Assembly: GCA_000697055.1 (NCBI GenBank)
Contig: JNDT01001144.1
Location: 1-38,279, forward strand
DNA from: Saksenaea vasiformis B4078
Lineage: Eukaryota > Mucoromycota > Mucoromycetes > Mucorales > Saksenaeaceae
Reading direction: 5' to 3'
DNA: 38,279 bases
Part shown: positions 11,431 to 25,331 of the stretch, piece by piece
Numbering within the stretch: position 1 is the stretch's first letter
Layout: every line of letters begins with the position of its first letter
Position numbers and translations under genes: made by a program
The notes under the pieces: model-generated
The model's input: the letters and a program-made list of their open reading frames with translations, nothing else
Databases searched by the model: none
Told to the model about the DNA's origin: nothing

Positions 11431-11676
11431 CAAAGTGGATTGTTGGGGTGGTCTGTCAAGTATCGGTGCTTCCGGATGTGTGTCTTATGGGTCATGGCTA
11501 CGAAACCTTGTGTAACGACACAAGACGCGACGCAAGTGTGTGCAGTATTACGTTTCTTGAGGTTTCCAGATTTTCGCGCTCCGCAGAACAGTCCCACGCT
11601 GTGAGCGGCGGGGGGACAGACGCTGTCACCCCAGCCAAAACTTTCCCAAAATACCCGCTTGTTATTCCTTGCTGAA
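11431..11676 (+). promoter_or_regulatory. short ATP2 upstream region
   Basis: Only 246 bp separate the ORF1-like relic from the ATP2 start codon, so the ATP2 core promoter and leader should lie here unless they extend into the relic. The segment includes a GC-rich patch (about 11600-11632), and no clear TATA box is visible. Assignment is by position only. Confidence 0.4.
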
Positions 11677-13449
<1,773 letters not shown>

Positions 13450-13467
13450 ATTGTACAATCCACATAA

Positions 13468-13479
13468 AATAAAAATAAA
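13468..13479 (+). terminator. ATP2 polyadenylation signal
   Basis: Two overlapping AATAAA hexamers start 19 nt after the ATP2 stop codon, a position consistent with 3' end formation. Confidence 0.5.
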
Positions 13480-14592
13480 AGCGTCATGCATCTTTTCCCT
13501 AGATATTTATGATTCATGATACCGGTGGACTCTTGCAATCGTAGAAAGCTATGCCTATTTGCTAATCGAAGACTGCAGCACGTTCTTGCCAACGTTGTCA
13601 GCGAGAAAGTAGATATCATCGGGCGATATGCCTATACCCAGAAAACTGTCTTGTCAGTGTCAGGGGAGCTGGGAAGCTTTTGCGTTATTTTTTCTAATGA
13701 AACAAGTATCCATTCGTTCCAATAATCCTTAATGCATAGCATTAGGAATGTGCTGCTACCACTGCAGTATCCGGATCGATTTAGTAGGAGCAGTTGAAGC
13801 TCTAACGTGGACAATTACGAAGCAGCGTGGCAACGAGTCATTTGTAAGAGTGTGCTACGTTGTAAAAAAAATTTCAATGCATGAGATCTTCAAACTATAG
13901 CAGAATTTCTTTAATGGCGTCAAATATGCTTTTTATGAATGCAGAATACAATTCTTCAGTGCATGCGACGTAATACCATATTGAGCAAGTTTGATGCCAT
14001 GTGTTTTCCAGAGAGCGCTAGTAGAAATTCTAACATTATCGGATAGTGTCTCAAAATGACCGACCCTTTGGTAGCAATAAAGCATCGAGATTTTCCTGGT
14101 GCATTCTCTCTTTCTTTTAGTCACATGAAACACAGAAAACTCGTGATGGCAAAAATGGAAAAGATACAAAGAAAACAGAGATCAATAATAATACGTGCAT
14201 CTTGATGTTTTTCAATATGCAAGCGGTGTGTAACCATGTATTAGCACATGGAAGATTTGCTGAATTGGCTTTCCTATCAGATATGTATTTAGCGTGGTAA
14301 TTGCTATATACGCTATGAACAAAAACAAAATACCTTTTTCATGTATGCTAAAGTAACTGCTGGTGAATGTGTGAGGCTATGACACGTAGATTCGTGAAGT
14401 GCTTCCCTGGAATGAAAAAGGGGGAATAGTGCTACGCTTTTTTCAACATACAATACTAGCGGCTGATCATTCTCCCCCGTAAATTCTCTGGGGCGCGTAT
14501 GTGTAAACGCCTTCCTAAAACGCGATGCTGTGCTTTATCAGGGCAGTTTCTTTTTTGTCTCACCACATTATTCTCTTTTTTTTTCCTTCGTT
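13480..14592. other. intergenic between ATP2 and the membrane gene
   Basis: No gene recognised. Short frames on both strands lack motifs. A pyrimidine-rich stretch just before 14593 (CTCTTTTTTTTTCCTTCG) is probably the leader of the next gene. Confidence 0.5.
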
Positions 14593-15282
14593 ATGAATCC
14601 TCAGAAAACACAACCAGAGTGGACATATCAGCTCACGGAAAATTTGATACGTCCAACTGAGAAACAACAACATCCCTCCATTCTAGTCTCTTCATTACCG
14701 TCTCATGCCACAGTCTTTCATCACGCCAATCCCTCTGATGCTGACGCATCTTTTGGTCAATATATTGATAATCAATTTCAAGCAGACGCCTCCGTATTAA
14801 AAAGTAGACTGCCTGAAGCCAGTAACAGCGGTGACAACAGTGACTTACCAAAAAATCTGGACAGTAATCATAACAGCGACGAATCGAAACTTAAAGCACC
14901 TTTACCAATACAACCGCCCCCTGTCGATACGTTCTGGAAAACACTTGCAGCGGATCTTCAGCAACATCGACCAAAGCAGTATAATATGGATAATATGGAT
15001 TATTATCATTCAGCACCGATGGACGAAAAGTTACCATGGTGGGTTGCACCAAATGAGGATAATGAGGATGGATTTTATTCTGTCGGTGCGCTACTTTTCC
15101 TTTTTGGTTTCATCTTTCCACCTCTATGGTGGTTGGGTTCTTTTTGGCCAAAACAAGTCCGAGAACAAGGTGGCAAAATGGCAGAACGATGGCAAAAGCT
15201 TAATCGATACATGTCCATCGGCTTTAGTATTATTTTAATCATCGCCATTATCATCACAGCCGCAATGCTAAGCAAAAGCTGA
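14593..15282 (+). CDS. small membrane protein, two C-terminal helices
   Basis: Intron-free, 229 aa. The frame is open upstream to about 14530, but the first ATG is at 14593, directly after a pyrimidine-rich leader. Residues 1-160 are polar, Ser/Asn/Gln/Pro-rich and probably disordered and cytosolic. Two membrane helices follow at about 163-185 (ALLFLFGFIFPPLWWLGSFWP) and 207-226, joined by a short basic loop (ERWQKLNRYMS) that would form a hairpin. The FGFIFPPLWWLGSFWP plus RWxKLNRxMS pattern recalls serine-rich fungal membrane proteins of unknown function; this recall is from memory. It converges with kelch copy 1 across about 305 bp. No reaction can be assigned. Confidence 0.75.
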   Translation: MNPQKTQPEWTYQLTENLIRPTEKQQHPSILVSSLPSHATVFHHANPSDADASFGQYIDNQFQADASVLKSRLPEASNSGDNSDLPKNLDSNHNSDESKLKAPLPIQPPPVDTFWKTLAADLQQHRPKQYNMDNMDYYHSAPMDEKLPWWVAPNEDNEDGFYSVGALLFLFGFIFPPLWWLGSFWPKQVREQGGKMAERWQKLNRYMSIGFSIILIIAIIITAAMLSKS

Positions 15283-15587
15283 AAATAAGTAAGGCGCCTC
15301 AGACGGTTAGATTTCCCTTTTTATATCCATGCATTTCATGTATTTGTATCCCTTACCGCTATAATTACTTTTTGTTGTAAAAAGAACTGTTCATTGATTT
15401 TATTTGCATGGATTATCGAATGTGCAAAGGGTACATGAAAAGTATATTAACGCTTGCACTTGGTTGTCCACAAGGTGCATATATTGTTGAAAGGTAGGGT
15501 CTGTCAATAGATAATAGATATGGTATAAAAAACAGGCAAACTGTGTATAAAAAAAAAGAGGAAGACGGAGTAAGGTCTTTGTTCTAT
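15283..15587. other. convergent intergenic spacer
   Basis: The 3' flanks of the membrane gene (+) and kelch copy 1 (-) share this spacer. No reading frame or repeat stands out apart from a short A run near 15549. Confidence 0.5.
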
Positions 15588-17654
15588 CTATATTCCGTCA
15601 GGCTTCACAGGTGCTAAGGTAAAGTGTGGTACGTGACCGTCTGGTTTATCTGCTTCGCCGTCTCCGAGTCCAGAGTGAATGCTGGGAGTTACGACTATAA
15701 CCTCTTGTTTTTCAACCGAGGGTATATTCTTCTTGTCATCGTTGGTCTGTGCAGATCCTTCGATGAAAGGTGCTGTTTCTTGTCGACGTTCCGTCTCGAA
15801 ATAACCGGGCTTAGGTTCTTCGTGCATTGGTGCTTCTAGTGACGCTGTAGCATCGTAGAAAGAAGGCGCCTCTTTTTTAGATTCATTTGTGGCGGGTGCA
15901 CTTGGGTTTTTGTCGTTATCTCTTTCACGTCGTTTGCGGATCATAAAGAATGCAATGACTCCAGCAATGGCGGCGATCTAAACATCAAAAAGAAGTCAAT
16001 ATATCTTGTTCTACGATAGCGACTCAACCACATACGCCGACAATGACTCCGACGACAATTCCTGCAATGGCCCCACCCGATAATCCAGCAGGAGGAGGAG
16101 TAGTAGTACCGCTTGATGGTCCATTCGCTGGGAGTTTCGTGTATTGACCACTTTCAACGTACGAATTTACCCATTGCTCGTTATTTAGATCCATAACGAA
16201 GAAATCGTTTCTTTGTTTGCCCAGGCTATCAACACCAAAGATAATAAACATGGAAACGTTGCTAACGATAGCTATAACAAAGTAAGAATGCATTTCTCAA
16301 TCTATTTGCTTTATTTACCTGAATGTCCAAAACGAGGACCAGCACCAGTCAACGGACCCAGATCGGTGATTTTTGTCCAAGTTAAAGTGCTTGTATTCAG
16401 TGTATATATGTAATCATCGACTGCCTTGCTCGGGTTGTAATCGTTGACTGTCAAGTTTGGGTTGTCAGAATTCACTACAATGAAGAGAACGGTTTAGATA
16501 CAATTATCTCCCGAGGCTTGCCGTAGCTGCTGCTTTCCCTGTGCCAGCGCCGCCATAAAGAAAAATGATATCCGAATCAGGTACTAAGCGAAGAGCATCA
16601 GTTAGTCTCCTGATGCTTAAATGGATCACATACGTCGGACAGTTGTATGAGCAGTTCTTGATGAAGGAACGGCACCAGTCGCAGAGTTTAGCAACCACTT
16701 AGAGCTGACTGTGTCGAAAGTTATAATTTCTGTCATCGGGGCCGGCTTCAGTTCGAACGGGTTTGTCCAATTTGCCTTATATGGAACCCAAAAAGCGTTA
16801 TATCCACCAATATAATAAATAGTGTTGTTATCTCTAGATGTAATCGTGGAGCATCCGAACCGATTGCGATTTAGCGGGATTTGATATTGGGTCAGATTTG
16901 CCCACGTAAACTTTTTCCTTTCAGATTAGATATTTGGCTAAAGCAGTCAATGCTAACATGCTTACTGAAGGATTAATCATAGCAGGCTGTCCCCAATAAA
17001 CGACTTGATAATTGCCTGTGGCAGGTTCGCTGTGATGAAGTGTAAGATAAGGTCAATTTGCCGTTCAACTACCTTACACCACCCCATAGCCAGATATTAT
17101 TCTTTGCATCAAGAGCAATGCTTGACTGTCGTCTATAGAAACAGAGTTAAAAATGAACGTTGCATAGTAATTGAACATTACGCTTGGGTGCCATGACCAG
17201 CAACATTTGTCCAGGTATCAGTATCGGCGTGATAAACAGTTGTCTGATTTACAAGAGGACCCGTGTTATTGGGGCCTAGACCTCCATGGATTAGATATCC
17301 TGGAAATTCTCTCAGCGCTACAATGGCGAACAAGCAATTTGGTTCCAGAGCAAAATTTCGAGTCAACAGAGTGACCCAATTATCGTTTTGCTTTTGAACG
17401 TCAAAATCTTTGGATATATCGAGGGAAATATGATCGTTCAAGGACTGCAAAGCCCCTGCTCCATCTAAAGTTCGCCCTCCATAACAATAAATCTTCTGGT
17501 TTGCCAAAGCACAACCTATGTGGAGAAAACAAAGCGACGACGTTTATTTTCTGACATAGGCAGGAGAATAATTTATACCTCCGCTGAATCTGGCTGTTGG
17601 AGTGATAGCTGCAACGTACGCCGCCGCTAGCAGTAAAAGCAGAAGAAATCGCAT
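15588..17654 (-). CDS. kelch copy 1: type I membrane kelch protein
   Basis: Nine exons on the minus strand: 17654-17579, 17515-17182, 17132-17073, 17029-16966, 16910-16634, 16583-16539, 16474-16319, 16271-16036 and 15977-15588, giving about 545 aa. A signal peptide (MRFLLLLLLAAAYVAA) is followed by kelch-type strands with GG pairs (YCYGG, YLIHGGLGPNN, YYIGGY, FLYGGA, FGVDSLGKQRNDFFVMD). These fit a galactose-oxidase-like beta-propeller outside the cell. Thr/Pro residues precede a membrane helix at about 404-428, then RKRRERD stop-transfer residues and a tail of about 117 aa ending APVKPDGI. Intron positions and phases match copies 2, 3 and 5. At the exon 6/7 boundary the donor is GG instead of GT (16538-16537), so this intron may be misspliced. 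A receptor or carbohydrate-binding role is inference; nothing shows catalytic activity. Confidence 0.85.
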
Positions 17655-19461
17655 GCGATGATGAATGGAATGAAGGAAAACAAAAGTTAAAAACGGCGAA
17701 AACAAATTCGTCACCTTCGCTCGTTACACTTGGCTTAGACTTTGCCCATAGGTAAATTAGGTGCCACATGTGTGCCACGACGTCTTTCTCCGCTAAAGCT
17801 TCCCTATCACTTACTAAACATCATGGATAAGGATACATTCTTTGTTCCAACTTCGCTTCTCTTCCCCCAAATACTACCTTCCACACATAGCATGTCCCCA
17901 CTATTTCTCGATCATGTTGGACGTCCCGCTATCGAGCAGAAATGGCCCTATACGTCATCTTGACAGTTGCCATCCAAGATCCATCGCTTACGGCTTCAAC
18001 CTTTGCGGATATCGATGTTGTACGCTATTGAAGAACCGATTTATGACATACTGACGGATATGAGGTTTCGTCAATAGTAGATGGATCATATGTAGGACCC
18101 TTAAAATTTTGACGGCCTATCAAAACGAGAACTGTATCCATCAGTGACGTGAAATGACGATCATGCTATATAAAGTTATTTGTCTTCAGATGTCCAAAGG
18201 CGAATCAGTCCTCTATTGAGCCTATTATTTTGATGTGAAACGCTACGCCTACTACGAAAAGGTCACAACGCAGACAAACGATAGAAAAGTGCACAAACAA
18301 CTACATGACGTTTGCTTAGCTGTAACCGATAACCTGTTTTTACCTATGGGACAGACGCTTATGCACTCAAACCAACAAGATAAAGAAAATCAGGCCCCGC
18401 AACCTGTAGATACAACTTTTACAGACTCAGAATACGCCGAAACTCGAATAAGTAAAGACAAGCACGCTTCCGCCAGCCCAGGTGTTCCCTTACCGGATCC
18501 GTTCATATTTTAGCCAGAAGATGTAAAGTACGTACAGGTTTATAGGAGCGCGTTTTTAATGAAGTTTCTAAGCCCTTATTCTGTGGAATCACGCTGGTGA
18601 TTGATAAGATGCTAACTTTCATTGCTGCGGCAGTTCATCAGAGAGGGATCGAAAACAGCGTTGTTGCTGCTATCCTTCACTTTATATCAATATCATAAGC
18701 ATGCGCGCGGTATTTACACTGCTTATTCTGCATCTACTTATTGACAACACAAAAGCCCCTATGATTCTGTTCACAGATGACCTCCTGAGATGATATTTAC
18801 TGAGCTCAGCCTTACTGTTGGCTTAGCAAACCTAAATGGTAAAGTGTGATGGCGTATAAACCTTTTATTTTAAGGATTTTTCCCATGATTTTGCATCTAT
18901 TTGAAACATGTATTTTTACGTTCATCCAATGCTATGGCGTGCGTATCATACTCTTCCACGTTACGTTTGTGTCATTGATAGGTCTCCATTGTCTAAAGCT
19001 AAAGATGTGTCAGAGACAGGGATTTATTGTCTCACGCAAAGGTTGTACTAAAGATAGGGCTTGATTGTTTCTTGTTAGAGATAAGGTTATTTTATTTTCC
19101 ATGCAGAAGGTGTGTTAGTGATCGGATTACTTTTGTTTCATGCAAAGGGTGTGTCAGATAATGGGAAGTGATGCTTATTTAAGGGAGACGTTTTTCCTTT
19201 GGCTCTGTTTATCTTTAGCATCCCCAGTAAGGATATCAATTCGTCACATGTACAAGATTAATAATTTTTGGCTGCTGTTTAGGCATCTTGCTGTGTTAGC
19301 GCTTTTTTGCCCTTTACTCAAGTAAGCAGACGTTGTCACACACTCAGTATATCCGTGCATTATGTATTTGTGTCTTCCAGTTCACTTGAAGTCGAAACGC
19401 CTTCGAGGTAAATGCCGTTTTATCGTCGGAGATCGATGGAATATTTTGCTGTTCGTTATCA
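17655..19461. other. intergenic between kelch 1 and the KDZ-like relic
   Basis: No firm gene. A plus-strand frame 18235-18513 (92 codons, polar, Gln/Asp/Thr-rich, ends PLPDPFIF) has no ATG near its start and no recognised motif; it may be a gene fragment. Near 19010-19170 the words AAGGTTGTACTA, AAGGTGTGTTAG and AAGGGTGTGTCAG recur within similar T-rich context, suggesting a weak decayed repeat. Confidence 0.45.
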
Positions 19462-20883
19462 TTGAGGTGTCGAATGATGGACTCTGGAAAGCGGAAGACA
19501 TTGAAAGGTGAGCATTTCAGAGATGAGTGGTACGTTGAGTGTGGGGGCCATATTGTAGTACGGCGTCCAAGACAATACGGAACTTTGACAAAACGAATAG
19601 CAAAAAATATCGCAAGCCAAACTTCATGCAGTCGAGGTCGACCAATGATGTCCCAATGATGATCACATATATCTGTAAAAAAAATAGTACATGCTCACAG
19701 GTGGATCCATTTCATGATTGATCATGTTGGAATTCATTGCCAAATTTTTTTAGGCAACTCTATATCATTAAGAACAGTGAAGTTTCTTAGACTTGCTGAA
19801 GATCTCGGATCTCAAATTGCCCTCAATGGTGGAAGTGGCATGACGGAGTGTACCCTTCGCTGTCCTCAGCTATTCTTACCGCGAGCATGGTCCAATACCT
19901 CCCTATCGTTATATCTGTACAATAGGAAATGACAGACATCTTTCAGATACCTTGGTTTACCATCTATTTAACAATTTCAACTTGCAGAAATTATGCGATA
20001 CTGAAGCCTTTTATGACACTCGGAGTGCCAGTAGCACAAGCAGATGCAAATTCCAATTGTATGAGGATCCTGAATTACATCCGGTGATAAACGATAATCC
20101 TCGTCTAGAAGACGATCCTCAAGAAGACTTTTCGAGCCCGAAATACGTGCAAATGGCTACAATAACAGGGTCATATCCCAATGGGTAACTACTTGGCGAC
20201 AAGTTGAATTTTGATTTTCAGATGCAACCAAGTCTTCTGCCCAAGATTGCAAAACTCTTGTCGTCTGCTGTGCTGCATGGCACACATCAAACGCTCAAGC
20301 TAATCACAGTTGAAGTATACTCACGTCATGCTTCGCTCGACAACCATGAACGCCTTGTCAACGTTTTCTGTGACTCTGACAGGGAGCACCACAAGCGTTC
20401 ATATGACCTGAAACAGACATTAACATTTTCTCAGCGAATACGAGAGTATATTTCTCTACGGCTGCCCTGGACGAGTTCCAAAAGGCATTACGACAGGAGG
20501 ACGAGGAGGATGAAGTGAGTACCTGATCTTTCCAAGCTGCGGCAGTTAAGCTCGAGCTTCAATGCACTGTCGACGTACAAAATGTTCCGCGCAACGTGTC
20601 CTACTTTTCATGACACACGGCACATGGCTGCAACAGTATTTACTAACTATTATATATCAAGTTCTGCTGGATATGGAAGCAACGCAAACTCATCTTCCTA
20701 AATGGCTTCAGAGTTCTTGCAATTGTTCGCCAGGATTGCACTGATGGGTTCAGGGATTATGAAGAGGCAGACTTGGCCACCTTTCGACCGAAGTATGATG
20801 CCATTGAAAAAGCAAACACAAAGCAATGGTGTAGCGGTGCTACAGTTAGGACTTCAGGACCTTGTGTGCGGACTGGCTCCTAG
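19462..20883 (+). pseudogene. decayed KDZ-like transposase fragment
   Basis: Plus-strand coding-like blocks lie in successive frames with splice-like or broken joins. There is an N-terminal basic piece (about 19470-19650), an acidic block (about 19888-20188, NPRLEDDPQEDF), a block near 20436-20516 (VYFSTAALDEFQKALRQEDE) followed by a GTGAGT donor, and a last block from about 20661 to the TAG at 20881-20883 (RQDCTDGFRDYEEADLATF, then KQWCSGATVRTSGPC). Block order and the Cys/Trp-Gly motifs recall the N-terminal half of fungal KDZ (Kyakuja-Dileera-Zisupton) transposases. The catalytic C-terminal half is not visible here, and frames change several times, so I call it a relic. The family name is tentative. 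Confidence 0.4.
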
Positions 20884-22375
20884 TTAGCGACGATATTGTA
20901 TTCAATACCATTTGTGTATATTTGCTCTCCGCATACAGACGCGTTCATATAAAAGGACGGGATCCTAAATCCAGAAGCCCTACGTTTTTATCATTAAGAA
21001 AACGGTACTTACGATTCCTAACGAACATCCCGTAAACCCGTTTCCTCGCCCACACCCGTTATACCTACGAACCCGATCTTCGTAAGTCAATAATGGCGTT
21101 GGCCATGGGCCGTGCTATTACATCGGATAACCAGCGCAATCTAACTACAAGCTTCAAAGCACGCAGAGCAGGCCACGCCATTGGACCAACGCAAGCCCAT
21201 AAGAAAAATAGGCTGAGCCTACGCGCCGGTTGAGGTGCCCAGGTATAGATTACAGTCAAACACGGATTCCAATGATTGATTTTATGCCCGTGAAATTTTC
21301 GCGGTTCGTAGGGTATCTCGGATGTCTGTGAAAACAATCCCATGAGCATGAACTCTACACTGTGATGGGTACTATTGCTCGATTACAATTGAGTAAATCC
21401 TTATATCGCCTCTCTTTTACTAATAAAGTCAGACTTGCATGCCATGCTTCTTTCTAGGCCAAGCATTACTTTTCATTGTACAAAAGAAAGGCTCCTTTAC
21501 GCTCTCAACTTGATAGAAATCTGACTGTGAGCATTGTTACTGATATTCTTTGGAAGATTCTAATTTCTCTGCAATGGAGCCGTTTTGAGTTAATCATGAA
21601 ACATGGAAAAAGTACAATTTTACGTCTTGATCAGTCACTCCGTTACTGTTCTCAAGAGAAATATGTTGAATCTTCATGGGACTCTAGTGAACATTGGAAA
21701 ATTGCACGGAAATTTTTCGTGAAAGTTAGCTTACGGATAAGACATTGTACATTACAGCTTCCCTTCCTTCTCTACGCAGGCTAGTTCATTGTGTATAACT
21801 TTTTACGAAGTTCACAATCAGTACGACCGGAAATTATCTTTGTATTCTTTTCCCAAAGCTTTCCGGCTCTCGTCAATAGCGGGTTATTTTTCTTATTTGA
21901 CGAAATCGTAGTTTTCTAAGAACGATCTCAAGGTTACCTTGGAAGCTATCGGAAATCATATAATGGAATCTCCTCTAATAATTAGAATGAATAGCTTTCT
22001 TGCAGCTATAAGTTTTCATCGCTCCGCAACGCCGCTGCTTCTTCCCAGGAAGGAGTAGCTTTACATTTTCCCTAACTAAATTTGGATAGTTCATTTGACC
22101 TTCCGGTGCTGCAACCAAGTTTTGAATAATGGAAGAGTGGAAACATGTCATATTCAAATGCTGCTTCAAAAGTTCTGATCTTGCAGCGTCGGTGCTCCAA
22201 CTAGGCAATAAGAGTATGGTTTAAAAAAGGCACATACTACATACTCTAAAGGTTGTGATCGTCTTAACATGGGCGGTGTTTCCTTTGAAAGCACTTGCTA
22301 CAGATAACTATCATATCTATCGCTACGCTCCATTGTAAAAGGGAGATCAAAATGTTCGTTCATATAATGGTTTGA
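20884..22375. other. intergenic upstream of kelch copy 2's 3' end
   Basis: No gene recognised. A C-rich patch lies at about 21031-21075. A small plus-strand frame (ATG 21093 to about 21230) and longer motif-free frames on both strands (21476-21784 plus, 21975-22208 minus) may be debris of mobile elements. Confidence 0.45.
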
Positions 22376-24427
22376 CTAAATTCCATCTGGCTTCACGGGA
22401 TCCAAACTGAAATGCGGGGTGTAACAGCGCAATCTGCCAACTTCATTTCTGCTTGCATTGGACGTACTTCCGGAAGCTATTGATAACGTGTCTTGTTTTG
22501 TGCTGGGCTTTTTGTATACGTCATGATGAGTTGTCGGAGCTAGCTCGATGGGGGAAAGGACTTCTTGCTCATTCTGCACATTGTTGTCATGATATTGCCG
22601 ACCGATTTTGCGAGCACCTTGAGAAGTATGAAATGGCTTCAACGGCGGTCGCGGGTAATGATGTCCGTCGTCCTCATTGCGTAAAGGGAATCCTTTTGTG
22701 TTACTCGCATCTGGTGTACTTCGAGGTCCTCGTCGTTGTCTCCTCCTTCGGATTACCAAAAAAGCAGCCGCTGCAGCAACGACGACCACCTAAATATGTC
22801 AAAAACATTTAAGCTACTTCGACAATAACCGTTCAATCTATACTGACCAGACTTCCGACAGCTATGCCAGCGATGAATCCATCTGAAAGTCTACCAGTTC
22901 CTGGTAATATACCACGATCTGCTGATTTATCGGGCGCTTCATATTGCCCGCTTACAAGATACAAATCGGTCCATTGCTTATGGACCCAATCCATGACAAA
23001 AAAGTCATTTCTCTGTTTACCGAGGTTGTCCACACCAAACAGGATAAACATCGAATTGTTGTATACGATGGCTATGAGAAATAAAGACCTGTCCTTCTTT
23101 CTTTTGCTCTTTTACCTGAATGTCCGTATCGAGGACCAGCCCCACCCAAAGTCCCCAGATCAGATATCCTTGTCCAAGAAAAACCGGATGTGTTTAACGT
23201 ATAGACATAATCTTCCACCGTTTTCGTTGGATTTTCAGGGTTGCGTGCATCTAGAGAGATAGTAAAATAACAGCCATTCAAAGATCCGCGTTCACCTGGA
23301 ATAGCCCCACCATAGACGAGGATAGTGTCGGAATTTGGCACTATTGGAGAACATTTATCCGTTATCACAAAGTGCTGTTGTATAAAGACCTGCCACCTAC
23401 GTAAGACCGACGTATGATAGACTCTTTCAGAAGGCAACTCTCCTATTGCGGTGTTTGATTCCCATCGAAGATTTGTACTGTCGAAGGTGAGGATGGATTT
23501 CATTGACGCCTTTCCTATTGTGACATCCCCTGTGCCGTTTGCAGAAGTACCGGATACAAACGTATTAAATCCACCAATATAGTAAAACTTAGTTCCATCT
23601 CTGGAGGAAGTAGCAGTGCCTCCAACGCGTCGTTCGCCATATGGGTCAATAATATACGCTCCTGCACTGTAGCCAACAAGCTATTTTCTCGTCCGTTATT
23701 GGTTGCTTGAGAAGAAATAAAGAGTTGTTCTTACATTAGCATCAAAATAGCAGTATAGCTCCCAATAATCTGCAGATGAAGGAACAGAGGAGGCGTTATA
23801 AAGACTATAGAAGGATTTAGACGAAGAATAATTCATTGTCTCTTACATTGCGGCTCCTAACATCCAAATACGATTCAATTCATCGACTGCAGCTGTCGCT
23901 CCACGTCTATAGTTTAGAAATAAATTATACAAGGATACATCAGCTGACTACTCGTTACACTTGAGGGAGAGTTATGTTGCTCGTAATATTTTGCCAGGTG
24001 TCGCTATCGGTGTGATAAACAAGTGTAAGGTTCTTAAGATGTTCTGTGTTGTTGGGGCCCAGACCGCCGTAAATAAAATATCCCGGATATTGGCGCAGAG
24101 GTACAATAGCGAATAGGCAATTTGGCTCCAATGCAAAGTTTACGGAATAGAGTCGATCCCAGTTAGTGTTATGCTTGTTAACCATAAAATCCATCGAGAC
24201 GTCGAGAGAATAATGGTCATTCAGAGACTGAGGCTCACCGCTTCCAGAAGATCTTCGACCTCCATAACAGTAAATCTTTGAACCAACTAGAGCACAGCCT
24301 ACAGGCAATATGCGTTTGTCAATCCCGTTCCTGCGAAAAATCACAAATTTATACCGCCATCGTATCTAGCATTCGGTATCACTGCTGCAACGTAGGCAGC
24401 TAACAGCATAAAGACCAAAATAAACAT
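22376..24427 (-). CDS. kelch copy 2: type I membrane kelch protein
   Basis: Nine exons: 24427-24355, 24298-23959, 23906-23847, 23804-23735, 23680-23401, 23340-23296, 23250-23116, 23071-22848 and 22789-22376, giving about 546 aa. All donors are GT and all acceptors AG. The signal peptide is MFILVFMLLAAYVAA. Kelch strands include KIYCYGGRRSSGSGEP, YFIYGGLGPNN, FYYIGGF, ILVYGG and MFILFGVDNLGKQRNDFFVMD. A membrane helix at about 398-421 (IAGIAVGSLVVVVAAAAAF) is split by the last intron and followed by RRRRQRR as a stop-transfer signal. The roughly 125-aa tail ends SLDPVKPDGI. It is the intact counterpart of pseudogene copy 4. An extracellular beta-propeller with a cytosolic tail is the likely topology; ligand unknown. 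Confidence 0.88.
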
Positions 24428-25331
24428 CGTAGAATCCGCAAGAAAGCGAGAAGAGAAGTAAAAAAGAGGCTGTACAGCTGCGCTTAGTTTACTCTGACAC
24501 ACGAATCAGCTGGTTTCCATGGTATATAGACGTTCGAAGAAGCTGGAGCTACTAGTTCAGAATTGGCCACTATCTGTACATCCGAAGATTGAATTACATG
24601 TTCGATACGTACACTACACGTGGTATAATTAGCAGGTGTTTGCTTGACACTTCAACAATTCTATTTGTATGGTTTTCCTGTTGTTTGCAGATTAGTATGT
24701 GTCTCCTCTCGATAAGAAATCTATTCGTTACGACTTTGATCAACACAACATCATATGATCAACGCGCTACCAAAATAAATAACCATGCGTCGACGGTTGC
24801 TAATAATATGCCTGGCTCTAGTAGACATTTTTATGCAAGCAATTCGATTGACTTCGAGCGCACTCAATGTGAATATCATAGCAATTTTGTCAATCAACGG
24901 TCCCCAAGCTATTAGTGGATTCGCTCCATGATAATGAGTTGAAAAATAGATAGTCTTTGCCGCGTATCGTGCATTCTTGCTTATGCTGTTACAACATACG
25001 CATGGAGTTCACCGTATTATTTTTAAGCGCCAGTTCTCTTGTGTAGATCTGACTAAATCAATTGTAGGCAATTAACGCTTGTATTCTATACAACTATTGT
25101 TTCTTGTGTTTATAGATGACGTCAATAAGTTATTTTATAGTCAAACGTGCCGCGTTGGATTGTCAGTTATGTGCAGACTGTCTGCATGGCAACATATAAT
25201 TGGCGAATACAGGTGTATGATAGCATTGTAGAAGAAAAAAGAAATACAGCGTAGCAGCACTCAAACCCTTACAGACTAAAAACTTGGTAAATTGTAGGTG
25301 CATGTGTGCGTGTGTGCGCCTTTTTTTTTTT
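24428..25331. other. spacer between kelch 3 and kelch 2
   Basis: This is the promoter region of copy 2 on the minus strand. It is conserved in unit B (33942-34855), including a TATATA at 24523-24528, but shows no coding frame shared by both copies. It ends in a GTGTGCG microsatellite and T run (about 25303-25334). Confidence 0.6.
24523..24528 (-). promoter_or_regulatory. TATA-like box of kelch copy 2
   Basis: TATATA lies about 96 nt upstream of the copy 2 start codon and is kept at the equivalent place (about 34036-34041) before copy 4. Function is inferred from position only. Confidence 0.35.

Noticed and set aside
16531..16560. Walker A-like GGAGTGK in kelch copy 1
   Set aside because: It lacks the Ser/Thr after Lys, occurs at the usual kelch GG strand, and includes codons at a suspect splice donor; paralogues have no such motif.
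18235..18513. 92-codon plus-strand frame
   Set aside because: It starts at GTG with no nearby ATG and has no motif or paralogue in the window; noted only as a possible fragment.
21065..21349. 94-codon minus-strand frame with Trp/Leu-rich segment
   Set aside because: It has no homology I recognise and no supporting splice or promoter signals; probably chance.
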